A stretch of 64,000 nucleotides of DNA from Methylomonas fluvii (GCF_014850975.1 NZ_JACXST010000003.1:124001-188000); one strand, 5' to 3'. Shown: positions 19,180 to 29,558, counted from the stretch's first letter. Made by a program: numbers and translations. Notes: a model not told the origin generated them from the letters alone.

Positions 19180-19728
19180 TCAAGATTTACCTATCTCCGT
19201 TATAGATATCAGCAAAACCTGAGCACCGACCAGTTCTCGATGCCGACAATTGAGATGGGCGATAAACTGCGACCCATCCGAACGCGTCATCTCTAACTCC
19301 AGTGCCAATTGCTCGCTTGCAACCAAATCCATCATATTTCGGAATTGCCCTGACCAACGTTCGCGGTGCGCGGCGGCCACAAATTTCGAGAAGTGTGGTT
19401 TGAGTGATGATCCCTGCGGAATACCCAGTAATGCGGCGCCCGTCAGGTTAATTTCATCGATTTGTTCTGCGGAATCGATAACGAGATAGCCAATCGGGGC
19501 GAAGTCGTACAGAGCCCGGTAGCGGTCTCGCGCTGTGGTCAAAGCAACATCTATTCTCTGCAACTCGTCGAATTGCATTTCTAGTTCGATCTTGTGTACC
19601 AACAATTCGTGCAGCAGCATTTCCACCGGTTTAGCCCTAAGCTGCTCGGGCGATAAATTTGCCACCATGGCTTCGGCTGTCTTTCTCAGCGACTTACGCC
19701 GCTCGATTCCATCCCATTTTTGGTCCAT
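19180..19728 (-). CDS. Stand-alone PAS-domain protein
   Basis: A 182-residue protein with a helical N-terminus (MLLHELLVHKIELEMQFDEL) and one PAS domain (about residues 65-175, YDFAPIGYLVIDSAEQIDEINLTGAALLGIP). This layout repeats residues ~28-170 of the GGDEF-EAL protein at 12394, so the two could sense the same signal or pair through the helix. No output domain is present. The ATG at 19728 is preceded by GGAG; the frame is open further upstream without a better start. Confidence 0.75.
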   Translation of the reverse strand: MDQKWDGIERRKSLRKTAEAMVANLSPEQLRAKPVEMLLHELLVHKIELEMQFDELQRIDVALTTARDRYRALYDFAPIGYLVIDSAEQIDEINLTGAALLGIPQGSSLKPHFSKFVAAAHRERWSGQFRNMMDLVASEQLALELEMTRSDGSQFIAHLNCRHRELVGAQVLLISITEIGKS

Positions 19729-19906
19729 GCCTTGGTTCTCCAGGTCGAGGGGCCGACCAATTGTGTAGGTAGTTACCAAAAAAGGATGGCTGCGGTTTGC
19801 GCCGAGCTTAGTCGATTGGTATGAATGACAACAGGGCATGACTGCTATCTGTTGCTTGGCAAACTGTCGGTTCGAGCTTGTCGATGAAAAGGTCGGTTTG
19901 GCTTAT

Positions 19907-19948
19907 GTACGCTAACGAACTGTGTTTCATCGTACAAAGGCGTCTAAT
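19907..19948 (+). promoter_or_regulatory. Palindrome-linked promoter facing the DUF4398/OmpA lipoproteins
   Basis: GTACGCTAACGAAC, overlapping CTGTGT, a 17 bp spacer, then TCTAAT. A second partial palindrome (GTGTTTCATCGTAC) starts two bases later. The -35 is poor. Predicted start about 155 bases before 20109. Confidence 0.45.
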
Positions 19949-20108
19949 TCCTTGCAACACTTTCCCAACCAGCGACCCCGCTAATCCTATCACCCGATCC
20001 GGCCTAGGGCGCAAAAATTTCAAAGGGCAAATTGCCAGCCAGCCGCAGGCCTAGTCTGGAAAGCCGGTTAGCGATGCTATTCGATGTTTAACTCACAGGA
20101 TAAAAATC

Positions 20109-20495
20109 ATGAAAACAAATACATACCCCGGATCGTCAAGGACGATCCAAGGCATCGGTTTAGTTGCTGCGCTGTTTGTCGCCGGTTGTGCAAGCCTACC
20201 GGCGCCGACGGAGCAAATGGCGGTTTCCAAGGCTGCGGTGAACAGCGCCAACAGCGCCGGCGGCAACGAATATGCACCGTTAGCCTTGAGGGCGGCCATG
20301 GAAAAAATGGATGCCGCCGAACGCGCGATGGCCCGCGAAGATTACCTAATAGCCAGACAGCAAGCCGAACAAGCGCAGGTCGATGCTCAACTTGCGGCTT
20401 CCACCGCACGTGCCGCCAAGGCGCAGAAGGCTGCTAGCGAGCTGCAGGAAGGCAATCGCGTGTTACGCGAAGAACTCAATCGCGTAACCAAATAA
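20109..20495 (+). CDS. DUF4398-type lipoprotein
   Basis: A 128-residue lipoprotein: signal peptide ending LFVAGCASLP (lipobox), then a helical domain rich in Ala, Glu and Gln (YAPLALRAAMEKMDAAERAMAREDYLIARQQAEQAQVDA) that matches the DUF4398 pattern. It ends 18 bp before the OmpA-like lipoprotein, whose N-terminus is a second copy of the same kind of domain, so the two probably act together at the outer membrane. Confidence 0.8.
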   Translation: MKTNTYPGSSRTIQGIGLVAALFVAGCASLPAPTEQMAVSKAAVNSANSAGGNEYAPLALRAAMEKMDAAERAMAREDYLIARQQAEQAQVDAQLAASTARAAKAQKAASELQEGNRVLREELNRVTK

Positions 20496-20513
20496 TTCAC
20501 AATGGAGTCCATT

Positions 20514-21398
20514 ATGCAAACCTATCGCTGTTTATCCCTAACCCTGCTTGCCGCGGCAGTTGCCGCCGGCTGTAGCTCGGTACCCAATGCATCCTTAATC
20601 GATGCACATAACAGTTATAACAACGCCCGCATCAACTCCGACGTCAGTACGCTGGCGGAACTGGAAATGAAACAGGCATCGGATACGCTAAAAAAGGCCG
20701 ACGATGCCTATGCCAAGGATGACGACGATGAAAGCGTTACCCATTTGGCGTATATCGCTAATCAGCAGGTCGCCATCGCTCAAGTAACCGCCAAACGTAA
20801 AACTGCGGAAGCGGCAGTGAATAATGCCGAAGCCAAACGTAACCAGGTGCGTCTCGATGCCAGAACGGCGGAAGCGGATGCCGCAAAACGCCAAGCGGCG
20901 GCGAGCCAGCTCACCGTAGACCGGCAAGCGACTGAATTGGTCATCGCCGGTATCAATAGCGAACGTGACGAGGCCTTGATAGCGCAACAGGAGATATTGA
21001 TTAACGAACTGAACGCGAAGAAAACCGCGCGCGGTCTGGTTATTACCCTGGGCGATGTGTTGTTCCGTACCAATAAAGCCCAGTTGCAATCCGGCGGTCT
21101 GCGCAATGTCGACAAAATAGGCGATTTTCTGAAGGAATATCCCGCCTATAAAGTATTGGTTGAAGGCTATACCGACAGTCGCGGCAGCGATGAGCTTAAC
21201 CAGGAACTCTCCGACCGCCGTGCTTATGCCGTGCGTACCGCTTTAGTGGATGCCGGCGTTAACAGCGACCGAGTCAGAACTCGCGGTTACGGCGAGGAAT
21301 ATCCGGTTGCCGATAACGATACGGCGGCCAGTCGGCAATTGAATCGGCGGGTGGAAATTATCCTGTCCGACGAGAAGGGCGACATTGCAACGCGTTAG
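20514..21398 (+). CDS. DUF4398-OmpA peptidoglycan-binding lipoprotein
   Basis: A 294-residue protein with a lipoprotein signal (AAAVAAGCSS), an N-terminal DUF4398-like helical domain (about residues 25-110), a coiled coil (about 95-175), and a C-terminal OmpA domain (about 180-290, LFRTNKAQLQSGG, GYTDSRGSDELNQELSDRRA, GYGEEYPVADN and the final NRRVEI). It would tether the outer membrane to peptidoglycan. The ATG at 20514 is chosen over 20502 because GGAG lies 8 bases before it and a clean signal peptide follows. Confidence 0.9.
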   Translation: MQTYRCLSLTLLAAAVAAGCSSVPNASLIDAHNSYNNARINSDVSTLAELEMKQASDTLKKADDAYAKDDDDESVTHLAYIANQQVAIAQVTAKRKTAEAAVNNAEAKRNQVRLDARTAEADAAKRQAAASQLTVDRQATELVIAGINSERDEALIAQQEILINELNAKKTARGLVITLGDVLFRTNKAQLQSGGLRNVDKIGDFLKEYPAYKVLVEGYTDSRGSDELNQELSDRRAYAVRTALVDAGVNSDRVRTRGYGEEYPVADNDTAASRQLNRRVEIILSDEKGDIATR

Positions 21399-21667
21399 TA
21401 TGATTTGCGTTTTAGCTGGTTAAACGCGGAATCCAAAAAAGCACGGGCCGATGGTGATAAGTTGGCACATATTAACCCAGCTCTTAAACATCGTCGCTCC
21501 CGCGCAGACGGAAGTCCAGTTGCAACACTGGGTTTTCGTTTTGCGGACATAGCAAGCCATAGGGAATTTAAGGTCCGGGTTGATGACAGCCTAGGTATAA
21601 GTAAGGATGAGAATATTAAAGGAACGGGCGGTTTGCCATATTTCCTACTAATTGAGGATCAAAGACT
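21399..21667. other. Intergenic stretch without a supported gene
   Basis: An 88-codon open frame crosses it (21405-21671), but it lacks a ribosome-binding site and any recognisable content, so I do not call it. Confidence 0.4.
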
Positions 21668-22081
21668 ATGAAACTAATCCATTTAGCGCTTATGTTGCCA
21701 TGGATTGCATACAGCTTTTCGGCTATTGCGGACCCCGCTCCGCTGCAACCCCAAACCCAGGGCGATGTGACTTTTGTCAGCGGCGGCATCGGTGGCGATG
21801 AACGGGATGCGTTGCAGGCGGTGCGCGCTGATTACAATTTAAGCCTGCTGTTTTCCATGCAAGGCACAGGCGAGTATTTTAGCGATGTGGCCGTCAGGAT
21901 TAGCGATGCAAAAAATCAGACCATGCTGAATACCGTGGCCGATGGCCCTATGCTGTTCGCCAAACTCAAACCCGGTAAATATCGAATTAGCGCCGAGCAT
22001 GAAGGACAAGAGATTCGCAAAACGGTAACGGTAGACAACAAACACAGGTCGCCGCTGTCGTTTACATGGCCAGGTGATTGA
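21668..22081 (+). CDS. Secreted protein with carboxypeptidase-regulatory-like fold
   Basis: A 137-residue protein with a signal peptide cleaved near AIA-DPAP and a single Ig-like domain. The pattern GEYFSDVAVRISDAKNQTMLNTVADGPMLFAKLKPGKYRISAEHEGQEIRKTVTV is that of small carboxypeptidase-regulatory or PEGA-like domains: a ligand loop, then KPGKYxIxA. Periplasmic. GAGGATC precedes the ATG. Function unknown. Confidence 0.75.
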   Translation: MKLIHLALMLPWIAYSFSAIADPAPLQPQTQGDVTFVSGGIGGDERDALQAVRADYNLSLLFSMQGTGEYFSDVAVRISDAKNQTMLNTVADGPMLFAKLKPGKYRISAEHEGQEIRKTVTVDNKHRSPLSFTWPGD

Positions 22082-22220
22082 ACTTAACTATTCTGTTAGC
22101 TCACTTCCGGGATCGGACAGCATCGGAAGCGTTTATTGATAAATCGGTGCTATTTTTAAACTGTCAAATGGCAATTCAACCGAACAATATAAAGCTATTC
22201 CCCCCAAGAGGAGCGAACAA

Positions 22221-22793
22221 ATGAAATGGCTAAATAGCACCGAGCGTTACGGTGTAATGTCAATGGCGATGCACTGGATAATTGTATTGTTGTTTATCGC
22301 GGTTTACGCCAGCATCGAATTGCGCGAAATGTTCCCCAAGGGTAGTGGTCCGCGCGAGGCTATGAAAGCCTGGCATTTCATGCTGGGTCTATCCGTGTTT
22401 GTCTTAATTTGGCCGCGCTTGTTGTTCATGTTTCAGGGGCGGTTTCCGACTATTCAGCCCGAACCGCCGCATTGGCAAAAACTGTTGGGAAGAACCATGC
22501 ATTTAACCCTGTACGCGCTGATGATAGTCATGCCCTTGTCGGGTTGGCTGTTACTCAGTGCAGAAGCCAAACAGATTCCGTTTTTCGGTTTACAACTGCC
22601 GGCGCTGATCGACGAAAGCAAGAGCATCGCGGAATCGATAGATGAGTTTCACGAAACAGTCGGCACATTGGGTTATTTTCTGATCGGTCTGCATAGCGCC
22701 GCAGCGCTATATCATCATTATTTCCTCCGCGATAACACCTTACGGCGGATGTTGCCGAAGTGCTGCGACAGCAAAACGAATTTGCAGGAATAG
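22221..22793 (+). CDS. Cytochrome b561
   Basis: A 190-residue four-helix membrane cytochrome of the bacterial CybB type, which carries electrons from the quinone pool or superoxide. Heme-ligand histidines are in place: MAMHW in helix 1, KAWHFMLG in helix 2, RTMHLTLY in helix 3 and HSAAALYHHYFLRD in helix 4. GAGG precedes the ATG. It stands alone between the lipoprotein group and the metal-efflux operon. Confidence 0.92.
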   Translation: MKWLNSTERYGVMSMAMHWIIVLLFIAVYASIELREMFPKGSGPREAMKAWHFMLGLSVFVLIWPRLLFMFQGRFPTIQPEPPHWQKLLGRTMHLTLYALMIVMPLSGWLLLSAEAKQIPFFGLQLPALIDESKSIAESIDEFHETVGTLGYFLIGLHSAAALYHHYFLRDNTLRRMLPKCCDSKTNLQE

Positions 22794-23148
22794 CCGAATC
22801 ACTGACGTTTTCAAAGTGTAGAAATTTGCCAAGCTATTAAGTCTTAATTTCCCTCGTTCCAGTTATTCACTATAAGGTTGCAACTCTGACACCAGGCATC
22901 GGAGCCAATTTCTCCAATGCTCGAACTTGGAGCAAGAATTGTCAAGAACAAACCCCAACGGGTTGGATGCCAAACCAAAGGCTTGGCATTTAGAACCTGA
23001 CGATCCGACATTGAAGGCAGAAGCGGTCAATTACCAATCGTCACAATAAGACTGCAAAAGATCCGAAACCGGGCATTAAGCCGTGTTGTTTGATCTTAAT
23101 TATCTTCCTGATTTAGTGCTACACCAGCAGAAACTTAGGGCGTTGGAC
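22794..23148. other. 355 bp intergenic region, nothing recognised
   Basis: No open frame, tRNA, terminator of clear quality or repeat is seen. It lies between the ends of the b561 gene and the convergent cusA gene. Confidence 0.5.
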
Positions 23149-26100
23149 TCATCGCGGCCTTAACGAATAGCCTTTCAACAGCGCATAAATGGCGGGGATC
23201 ACAATCAAGGTCAGCAGCATTGAAGAAATCATACCCCCCACCATGGGGGCGGCAATGCGCCGCATCACTTCCGATCCCGTGCCGTTACTCCACATGATGG
23301 GTAGCAGACCCGCCATAATGGCCGCCACCGTCATCATCTTGGGTCGTAGCCGTTCCGCAGCACCACTGATCACACAGGTATAGAGTTCGTCCAGCCTCAT
23401 TTCCTTATTTTGTTGCCGACATTCTTCGACTTTCGCCTGATAAGCATGATCCAGATAAATCAGCATAATGACGCCAGTTTCGGCAGCCACCCCGGCCAGT
23501 GCGATAAAGCCGACACCAACCGCTACGCTGACGTTATAGTTCAACACCCAAAGCAGCCAGACACCGCCCACCAGCGCAAACGGCACCGACAACATGACAA
23601 TCAGGGTTTCTGTCATGCGGCCAAAGTTCAAATACAGCAGAATAAAAATGATCAGCATGGTCAATGGTACGACGATCTTCAACCGTTCAACGGCGCGTTC
23701 CATATACTCGAATTGCCCGCTCCAGGTAATGTAGTAACCGGTAGGCAGTTGCACGGCTTTCTCGACTGCGAGCTTGGCATCATGAACATAGCTGGCAATA
23801 TCGCGATCCCGCAAATCGACGAAGATATAAGCCGAGAGCAGTGAGTTTTCGGTGCGAATGCCGGGTGGACCTTTGGATAAACTCAGATGTGCAACCGACG
23901 ATAAAGGAATCATGGCGCCGTCGGCGGTTGTCACCAGTAAGTGATTGCCTATGGCACTAGGACTGTTCCTGAGTTCGCGGGGATAACGCACGATCACGCC
24001 AAAGCGTTCCCGGCCTTCAACCATGGTGGTGACCATTTCACCGCCAATTGCCGTTGAAATCAGGTTTTGAATGTCGCCTACCAGCAAGCCATACCGCGCC
24101 AAAGCGTCATAGTCGGGATCGATATTCAAGTAATACCCCCCAGTAATCCGCTCAGCGTAAGCGCTGGTGGTGCCGGGTACGTTCTTGATGGCTTGTTCGA
24201 TTTGCTGGGCCAGGCGTTCCATTTCGGCCAAGTCGTTACCGAACAATTTGACGCCAACCGGCGTCCTAATACCGGTTGCCAGCATGTCGATGCGATTTTT
24301 GATCGGCATCGTCCAGGCATTGCTGACGCCAGGGATTTGCAAGGCCTGATCCATTTCTGCAATCAGTTTGTCAACGGTCATACCGGGCCGCCACTGTGAT
24401 TCCGGTTTCAGATTGACCACTGTCTCGGACATTTCTAAGGGCGCCGGATCGGTGGCGGTGGCGGCGCGACCGGCCTTGCCGAATACCGATTCGACTTCGG
24501 GAAAGGTTTTGATGATGCGATCCTGAGTTTGAAGCAGCTCGGCGGTTTTGGTGACCGACATGCCGGGCAAGGTCTGCGGCATGAACAGCAGGGTGCCTTC
24601 GTTTAAGGTGGGCATAAACTCGCCGCCCAAGCGCATGGCAGGGTAAATACTGGCAACCAGTACCAGTATCGCCAGCAAGACAGTGGTTTTTTTAAAACGC
24701 ATGACCAAAGTAATCAACGGACGATACAGCCACAGCAACAGCCGATTGACCGGGTTATCTTGTTCTGCCCGGATATGACCGCGCACGAATAGCAATATCA
24801 GAACCGGCACCAAGGTGACCGACAGCAAGGCCGCGCCGGCCATCGCAAAGGTCTTGGTGTATGCCAAGGGTTGAAATAGCCGACCTTCTTGCGCTTCCAG
24901 GGTGAACACCGGCAAGAAGGATACGGTGATAATCAGTAAGCTGAAGAACAAGGGCGGGCCGACTTCCCGGCAGGCATTCAAAACAATGGCGTGTCTGGGC
25001 AATTTATCCGCATCATGCTCCAGGTGCTTATGCACGTTTTCGATCATGACGATGGCAGCATCGACCATCGCACCAATGGCTATAGCAATGCCGCCAAGAC
25101 TCATGATGTTGGAGTTCATATTGAGCAGGTGCATGACGATGAACGCCATCAATATGCCAACCGGCAGCATCACGATGGCGACCAACGCGCTGCGCAGATG
25201 CAACAGGAACACCGCACAAATCACCGCCACCACCACGCTCTCTTCCAACAGCGTGTGCCGTAGATTGTCTATCGCCCGATGGATCAGATCCGAACGATCA
25301 TAAACCGCTTGAATACTGACGCCGGTTGGCAGGCCCGCCGTGATTTCTTTCAAACGCAGTTTCAGATTATCAATCACTTCCAGCGCGTTTTGACCGTAGC
25401 GGGCAATCGCAATGCCCGATACCACTTCTCCCTCGCCATTCAACTCGGTTAGGCCGCGACGCTCATCAGGCACCAATTCCACTCTGGCCACATCCCGCAC
25501 TAACACGGGGGTGCCGTTGGCGACTTTTAATACCAGCCGTTCCAAATCATGAATACCATGCAAATAGCCACGACCGCGTACCATATATTCTGTTTCAGTC
25601 ATTTCAATGGCTCGACCGCCCACATCGCGGTTGCCATTGGCAATCACCTCGGTCACGGTTTTTAGGGGGATGCCATAAGCCTGGAGTTTATGTGGATCAA
25701 CGGTGACTTGATATTGCTGAACAAACCCACCGATGCTGGCTACTTCGGCAATCCCTTGCGCCTTGGTCAATTGGTAGCGTACAAACCAGTCTTGCAAGGT
25801 ACGCAATTCAGCCAGCGAGTATTCCTTACCCAGCAACACATATTGATACACCCAGCCCACGCCGGTCGCATCGGGCCCAAGTTGCGGCGTGACACCGCGT
25901 GGCAAGCGTCCGGCCGCAAAGTTAAGATATTCGAGCACTCGCGAACGCGCCCAGTAAATATCAGTGCCGTCCTCAAAGATCACGTACACAAAGGATGCAC
26001 CGAAAAATGAGAAGCCCCGGACTACCTTGGATCGCGGCACACTCAGCATCGCGGTAGTCAGTGGATAAGTGACTTGATCTTCGACCACCTGGGGGCTTGG

Positions 26101-26264
26101 CCGGGGTATTCGGTGTAGACAATGACTTGGGCATCGGATAGATCAGGCAAGGCATCCAGCGGAATTTTGATCACGGCATAAATGCCGCTACACACTAAGA
26201 GTAGGGTCGTGATCAGCACCAGAAACACATTTTTTAACGACAAGGCAATGACACGTTCCAACAT
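23149..26264 (-). pseudogene. cusA: CusA/CzcA-type heavy-metal RND pump, frameshifted
   Basis: The inner-membrane proton/metal antiporter of a tripartite efflux pump. The N-terminal 68 codons (26058-26264, MLERVIALSLKN...DALPDLSDAQ...EYPGQAP) and the remaining 979 codons (from about 26088) are in different frames. They join perfectly if one C is added to the CCCCC run (plus-strand G at 26091-26095), restoring the family phrase QAPQVVEDQVTYPL and a 1038-residue protein, the usual length. Everything else is intact, including the TM4 block GAMVDAAIVMIENVHKHLE with its conserved Asp. It may be a sequencing error, a phase-variable run or a real null; the gene is otherwise not decayed. Confidence 0.9.
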
Positions 26265-26266
26265 GG

Positions 26267-27724
26267 CTAGTGCTCCATCACATGTTGATTATGCTCATGT
26301 TCTGGCATGGCCAAAGTATCGTCCTGATTCGATTCAGCCTTTGGCATCGCCTCAGCGCCACTCATACTGTCTAGTGCCGATTTCAAATTGCTTTCGGCAT
26401 CGATCAGGAAATTCGCGCGGGTGACGACATGGTCGCCATCCTGCAAACCCTCAAGTACTTCGCTAAATCCGTTGGCCTGATGGCCTATCTTCACGGTGCG
26501 CGGCTCGAATCGGCCATCATCGACCTGTACCAGTGCCACCTGCCGCGTGCCACTATCGAGAATAGCCGAATCGGGCACACTCAGCTCTCGGTGTCGTTGT
26601 TGAGTAGCCATTAATTCAACGCTACCGTACAGGCCGGGTTTTAGAAAACCTTGGGCGTTGTCCATGTCCACTCTAACCTTGACGGTGCGTGTATCGGTAT
26701 TCAACGTGGGAAAGATAAAACTGACTTGCCCATGAAAGGATTTATCAGGGTAAGCATTGATATTGACGCTGACGTCTTGACCTAATTTCACCCACTCTAA
26801 ATCGGGCTCGAATACATCGACCATCAGCCACACGCGACTTAAATCGGCAATTTGGAAAAGTACCTCGCCAGGCATAAAACGCATGCCTTCTACCGCAGGC
26901 TTTTCCATGACCACGCCATTGACAGGCGATTGTAACGACAAGGTTTCAATCGCGAGTTCACGCTCTTGCAAACGTTGTAATTGGGCCGTGCCAATATCCC
27001 AATTTTTTAGTCGTTGGAGGGCATTGCGCGTCAGCTGCTGGGCGGTGGCAAGCGCCTGTGGGCTGGCCTGTTCTAATGAAATTTCACCTTGTTTGGCTAT
27101 CAAATATTCCTGCTGAGCCGTCAGTAGATCGGGGCTGTATATATCCAAGAGTGGCTGCCCACGTTTGACAGGTTGTCCGGTGCTATTAACTTGCAAGCGT
27201 TGTATCCAGCCCTCGAATTTTGCATTGACAGTATGAAGCAGGCGCTCATCGACTTGAATACTGCCCAACGCACGGATCGAACGCGTTAAATCCCGATATT
27301 GGACATTCTCGGTTTTGACACCGAGCTTCTGGATTTTTTCCGGACTAATGCTCAAGAGTTTGGAACTGGTCGCTTCGCCCTCATAAACAGGCAAATAATC
27401 CATGCCCATTTCGTCTTTTTTCGGTACTGGCGATGTATCAGCAGCCCCCATAGGGTGGCGATAGTACAAAACCCGCCCTTTATTCGGTTGGGCTGTCTGC
27501 GAGACTTCATCGGCATAGACGGGGAGATAATCCATACCCATTTCGTCTTTGGTGGGCGTTGGCGATGTGACCTTGGGATTCATCGGGTGTCGATAATACA
27601 AAGGCTTTCGTTCAGCGACCAACGCTACCTTTTCCACTGGTTGCTGTTTACCCGCCAACCAGTAGCCGCTGCCGATACCTAGGAGCAAGGCCAGTGCGCT
27701 AGCCAAAAGTGCATACTTAGTCAT
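26267..27724 (-). CDS. cusB: CusB-type metal efflux adaptor with two heavy-metal-binding domains
   Basis: A 485-residue periplasmic adaptor. After a signal anchor (residues 5-25) come two near-identical heavy-metal-binding domains, YYRHPMNPKVTSPTPTKDEM at about 43-70 and YYRHPMGAADTSPVPKKDEM at about 86-114, each followed by GMDYLPVY. Most homologues carry one. Then the CusB barrel-sandwich (SPVNGVVMEKPAVEGMRFMPGE), helical hairpin and beta-barrel, ending in a His-rich tail (MPEHEHNQHVMEH). It overlaps the end of the TolC gene by 8 bp and abuts cusA. The Met/His pattern favours Cu(I) or Ag(I), by inference. Confidence 0.92.
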   Translation of the reverse strand: MTKYALLASALALLLGIGSGYWLAGKQQPVEKVALVAERKPLYYRHPMNPKVTSPTPTKDEMGMDYLPVYADEVSQTAQPNKGRVLYYRHPMGAADTSPVPKKDEMGMDYLPVYEGEATSSKLLSISPEKIQKLGVKTENVQYRDLTRSIRALGSIQVDERLLHTVNAKFEGWIQRLQVNSTGQPVKRGQPLLDIYSPDLLTAQQEYLIAKQGEISLEQASPQALATAQQLTRNALQRLKNWDIGTAQLQRLQERELAIETLSLQSPVNGVVMEKPAVEGMRFMPGEVLFQIADLSRVWLMVDVFEPDLEWVKLGQDVSVNINAYPDKSFHGQVSFIFPTLNTDTRTVKVRVDMDNAQGFLKPGLYGSVELMATQQRHRELSVPDSAILDSGTRQVALVQVDDGRFEPRTVKIGHQANGFSEVLEGLQDGDHVVTRANFLIDAESNLKSALDSMSGAEAMPKAESNQDDTLAMPEHEHNQHVMEH

Positions 27725-29027
27725 GGGTCAGCTCCTTGCCAATTAAATTCGATAATTCCGCCAGTATCTGCTGGGTTTCGACCAGCGATTTCCAATATTG
27801 GCTTTGATACTGAAACAAGCTCAGTTGGGTGCGGAGCACATCACTGAAGCCTGACTTGCCAACCGGATACCCGGCCATCAAGGAACTGACCGCCTGCTGC
27901 GCTTGGGGAATGATTTCATGCTCGAATAATGCTAATCGCTCTTTTGCATGTAAGTATTGAGCGGTGTTGGCGGCAATTTCGCCATGCACTTTGTTGTGCT
28001 CGTCTTGCAACGCATACTGCTCCTGCAGCAACTCACTGTTGCGTTGATCGACTGCCTTAGCCTGTTTTTGCTCGGCATAAATCGGCAAATTGATGCTGAG
28101 TTTGACGCTAGCGAAATCGCTACGGGATTCGCCGGAGGGGGTATTTTGCCTGACCGCATAACCAGCACCTAGTGTAAGATCGGGATAAAAATCTTTTTCG
28201 GCGATTTCAATGCGGGTCTTGGCTACGCTGAGCATTTTGCGATGCTGCTCGAACAACGGGCTATGCTCCATGGCTAGAGCCTGCATATCGGCAACGACCA
28301 AGACCGGAGTTTTGATTTCAGCTTGATTGGGCAGATTAACAGCGGTATCGGCACTGCGGCTAAGTAGGGTGTTGAGCTGAATGCCGGCACTGTGGCGCAT
28401 GCCGATTAACTCGATTTTTTCATCCTTGAGCTTTGAGAGTTCTAACTGGGCCAGCATGACATCTTGCTGTTGCCCCTGACCGACTTTGTAACGGGACTGG
28501 GCCGTATCGATCAATTGTTGAAAAAACTGCTCGCTTTCGGCAATAACATTAATGGCCCTATCGTAATAAAACAGGCGCCACCATGTCTGTTTGACATCGC
28601 GAACCAAGCGCAAACGGGCGACATCCACCGAGTCAGCTGCCGCCAGGGCTTCCTGTTCAGCCGCTTGTTCCTTTAGTGCCAACTTACCTGGAAAGGGAAT
28701 CATCTGACTGACGCCGATATCCATCATGGTCATATCTTCCTTATGCAGACTGAAACTGTTAGTGGGAACATTTAAGGTATCGAAATTCAGTGTGGGGTCT
28801 GGCAGTGCGCCTTCTTGCGAGGGAATGGCGGCCAATGCTTCGGCACGGGCTTTAATTTCGAGGATGCCGGGGTTACCGGCCTGAGCCAGTTCAACGGCCT
28901 GTTCCATGGACAATAAGGCTTCGTCGGCGTGGACTATGCTGATGAAAAGCATCAGACAACTACCGAACACCCAAAAGGGCCAAGACACCCGAACAGCCGG
29001 CGAGAGGTATAACAACGGGAACATCAT
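27717..29027 (-). CDS. TolC-family outer-membrane channel of the metal efflux pump
   Basis: A 436-residue outer-membrane factor. Start at the ATG at 29027 (MMFPLLYLSP), preceded by GGAG; the signal peptide ends at IVHA-DEALL. Two coiled-coil halves are visible, each beginning with an ExAxxxxPxLxxxxxRAE-type stretch (LSMEQAVELAQAGNPGILEIKARAEAL and the later AMEHSPLFEQHRKMLSVAKT). First gene of a three-gene pump operon (channel, adaptor, RND). It does not carry the lipoprotein signal seen in E. coli CusC. Confidence 0.9.
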   Translation of the reverse strand: MMFPLLYLSPAVRVSWPFWVFGSCLMLFISIVHADEALLSMEQAVELAQAGNPGILEIKARAEALAAIPSQEGALPDPTLNFDTLNVPTNSFSLHKEDMTMMDIGVSQMIPFPGKLALKEQAAEQEALAAADSVDVARLRLVRDVKQTWWRLFYYDRAINVIAESEQFFQQLIDTAQSRYKVGQGQQQDVMLAQLELSKLKDEKIELIGMRHSAGIQLNTLLSRSADTAVNLPNQAEIKTPVLVVADMQALAMEHSPLFEQHRKMLSVAKTRIEIAEKDFYPDLTLGAGYAVRQNTPSGESRSDFASVKLSINLPIYAEQKQAKAVDQRNSELLQEQYALQDEHNKVHGEIAANTAQYLHAKERLALFEHEIIPQAQQAVSSLMAGYPVGKSGFSDVLRTQLSLFQYQSQYWKSLVETQQILAELSNLIGKELTHD

Positions 29028-29114
29028 TTTTCTCCAATCAATGGAAACACAGGCGCACGCCAAAGCATGGAGCCTTATCACGCCAATAAGGCGCTGGTTA
29101 CCGGGGAGAAATGG

Positions 29115-29558
29115 CTAATTCAGAAAGGTGCAGAACCGATAACGTATCGGTATGGGATTGGCAGTGGTTCTTCGCTGTCTATGACGTATATAAAGGCAGG
29201 GTAATTGGCTAAAAATATAAATACTTAGCCAAGTCAGGCAAACGATAAAGACAGGAAGATCAGGCTTATCGATTTTGAGATTAAGCGCGGGGTTAGGCTG
29301 TGAATCTGGGCAGGCCTTTAATGCACAATCCTGATTATGATGCACTACTTGCCTAGTGCCGGTGGCATGATGCTCGGCATCAGTGCAGCCAATCGGCATA
29401 ACATCTATATCATTGGTTACCAAAGCAACGGGCATCGACATAACGCACGTTGACGAAACCAGCATGAAAAGCCAACTCACAAGCAAAAGCATCACAACAA
29501 CATTGCGGGGCTGTTTGTTTGAAAAAAGCTTAAAAATCGTCATCGACATTGACATCAT
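29115..29558 (-). CDS. Small Cys/His-containing membrane protein upstream of the metal pump
   Basis: A 147-residue protein with an N-terminal hydrophobic helix (about residues 18-42), a short exposed loop containing CTDAEHHATGTRQVVHHNQDCALKAC, and a second helix (about 102-122). The paired HH and Cys residues could bind metal. Its place 87 bp upstream of the efflux operon, in the same direction, resembles the small proteins (DUF2946 or CopL-like) that often precede copper-resistance operons. I cannot assign a family with certainty. Confidence 0.55.
   Translation of the reverse strand: MMSMSMTIFKLFSNKQPRNVVVMLLLVSWLFMLVSSTCVMSMPVALVTNDIDVMPIGCTDAEHHATGTRQVVHHNQDCALKACPDSQPNPALNLKIDKPDLPVFIVCLTWLSIYIFSQLPCLYIRHRQRRTTANPIPIRYRFCTFLN

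Noticed and set aside
21405-21671. An 88-codon frame after the OmpA lipoprotein
   Set aside because: No ribosome-binding site, no signal or domain, and it overlaps the start of the next well-supported gene.
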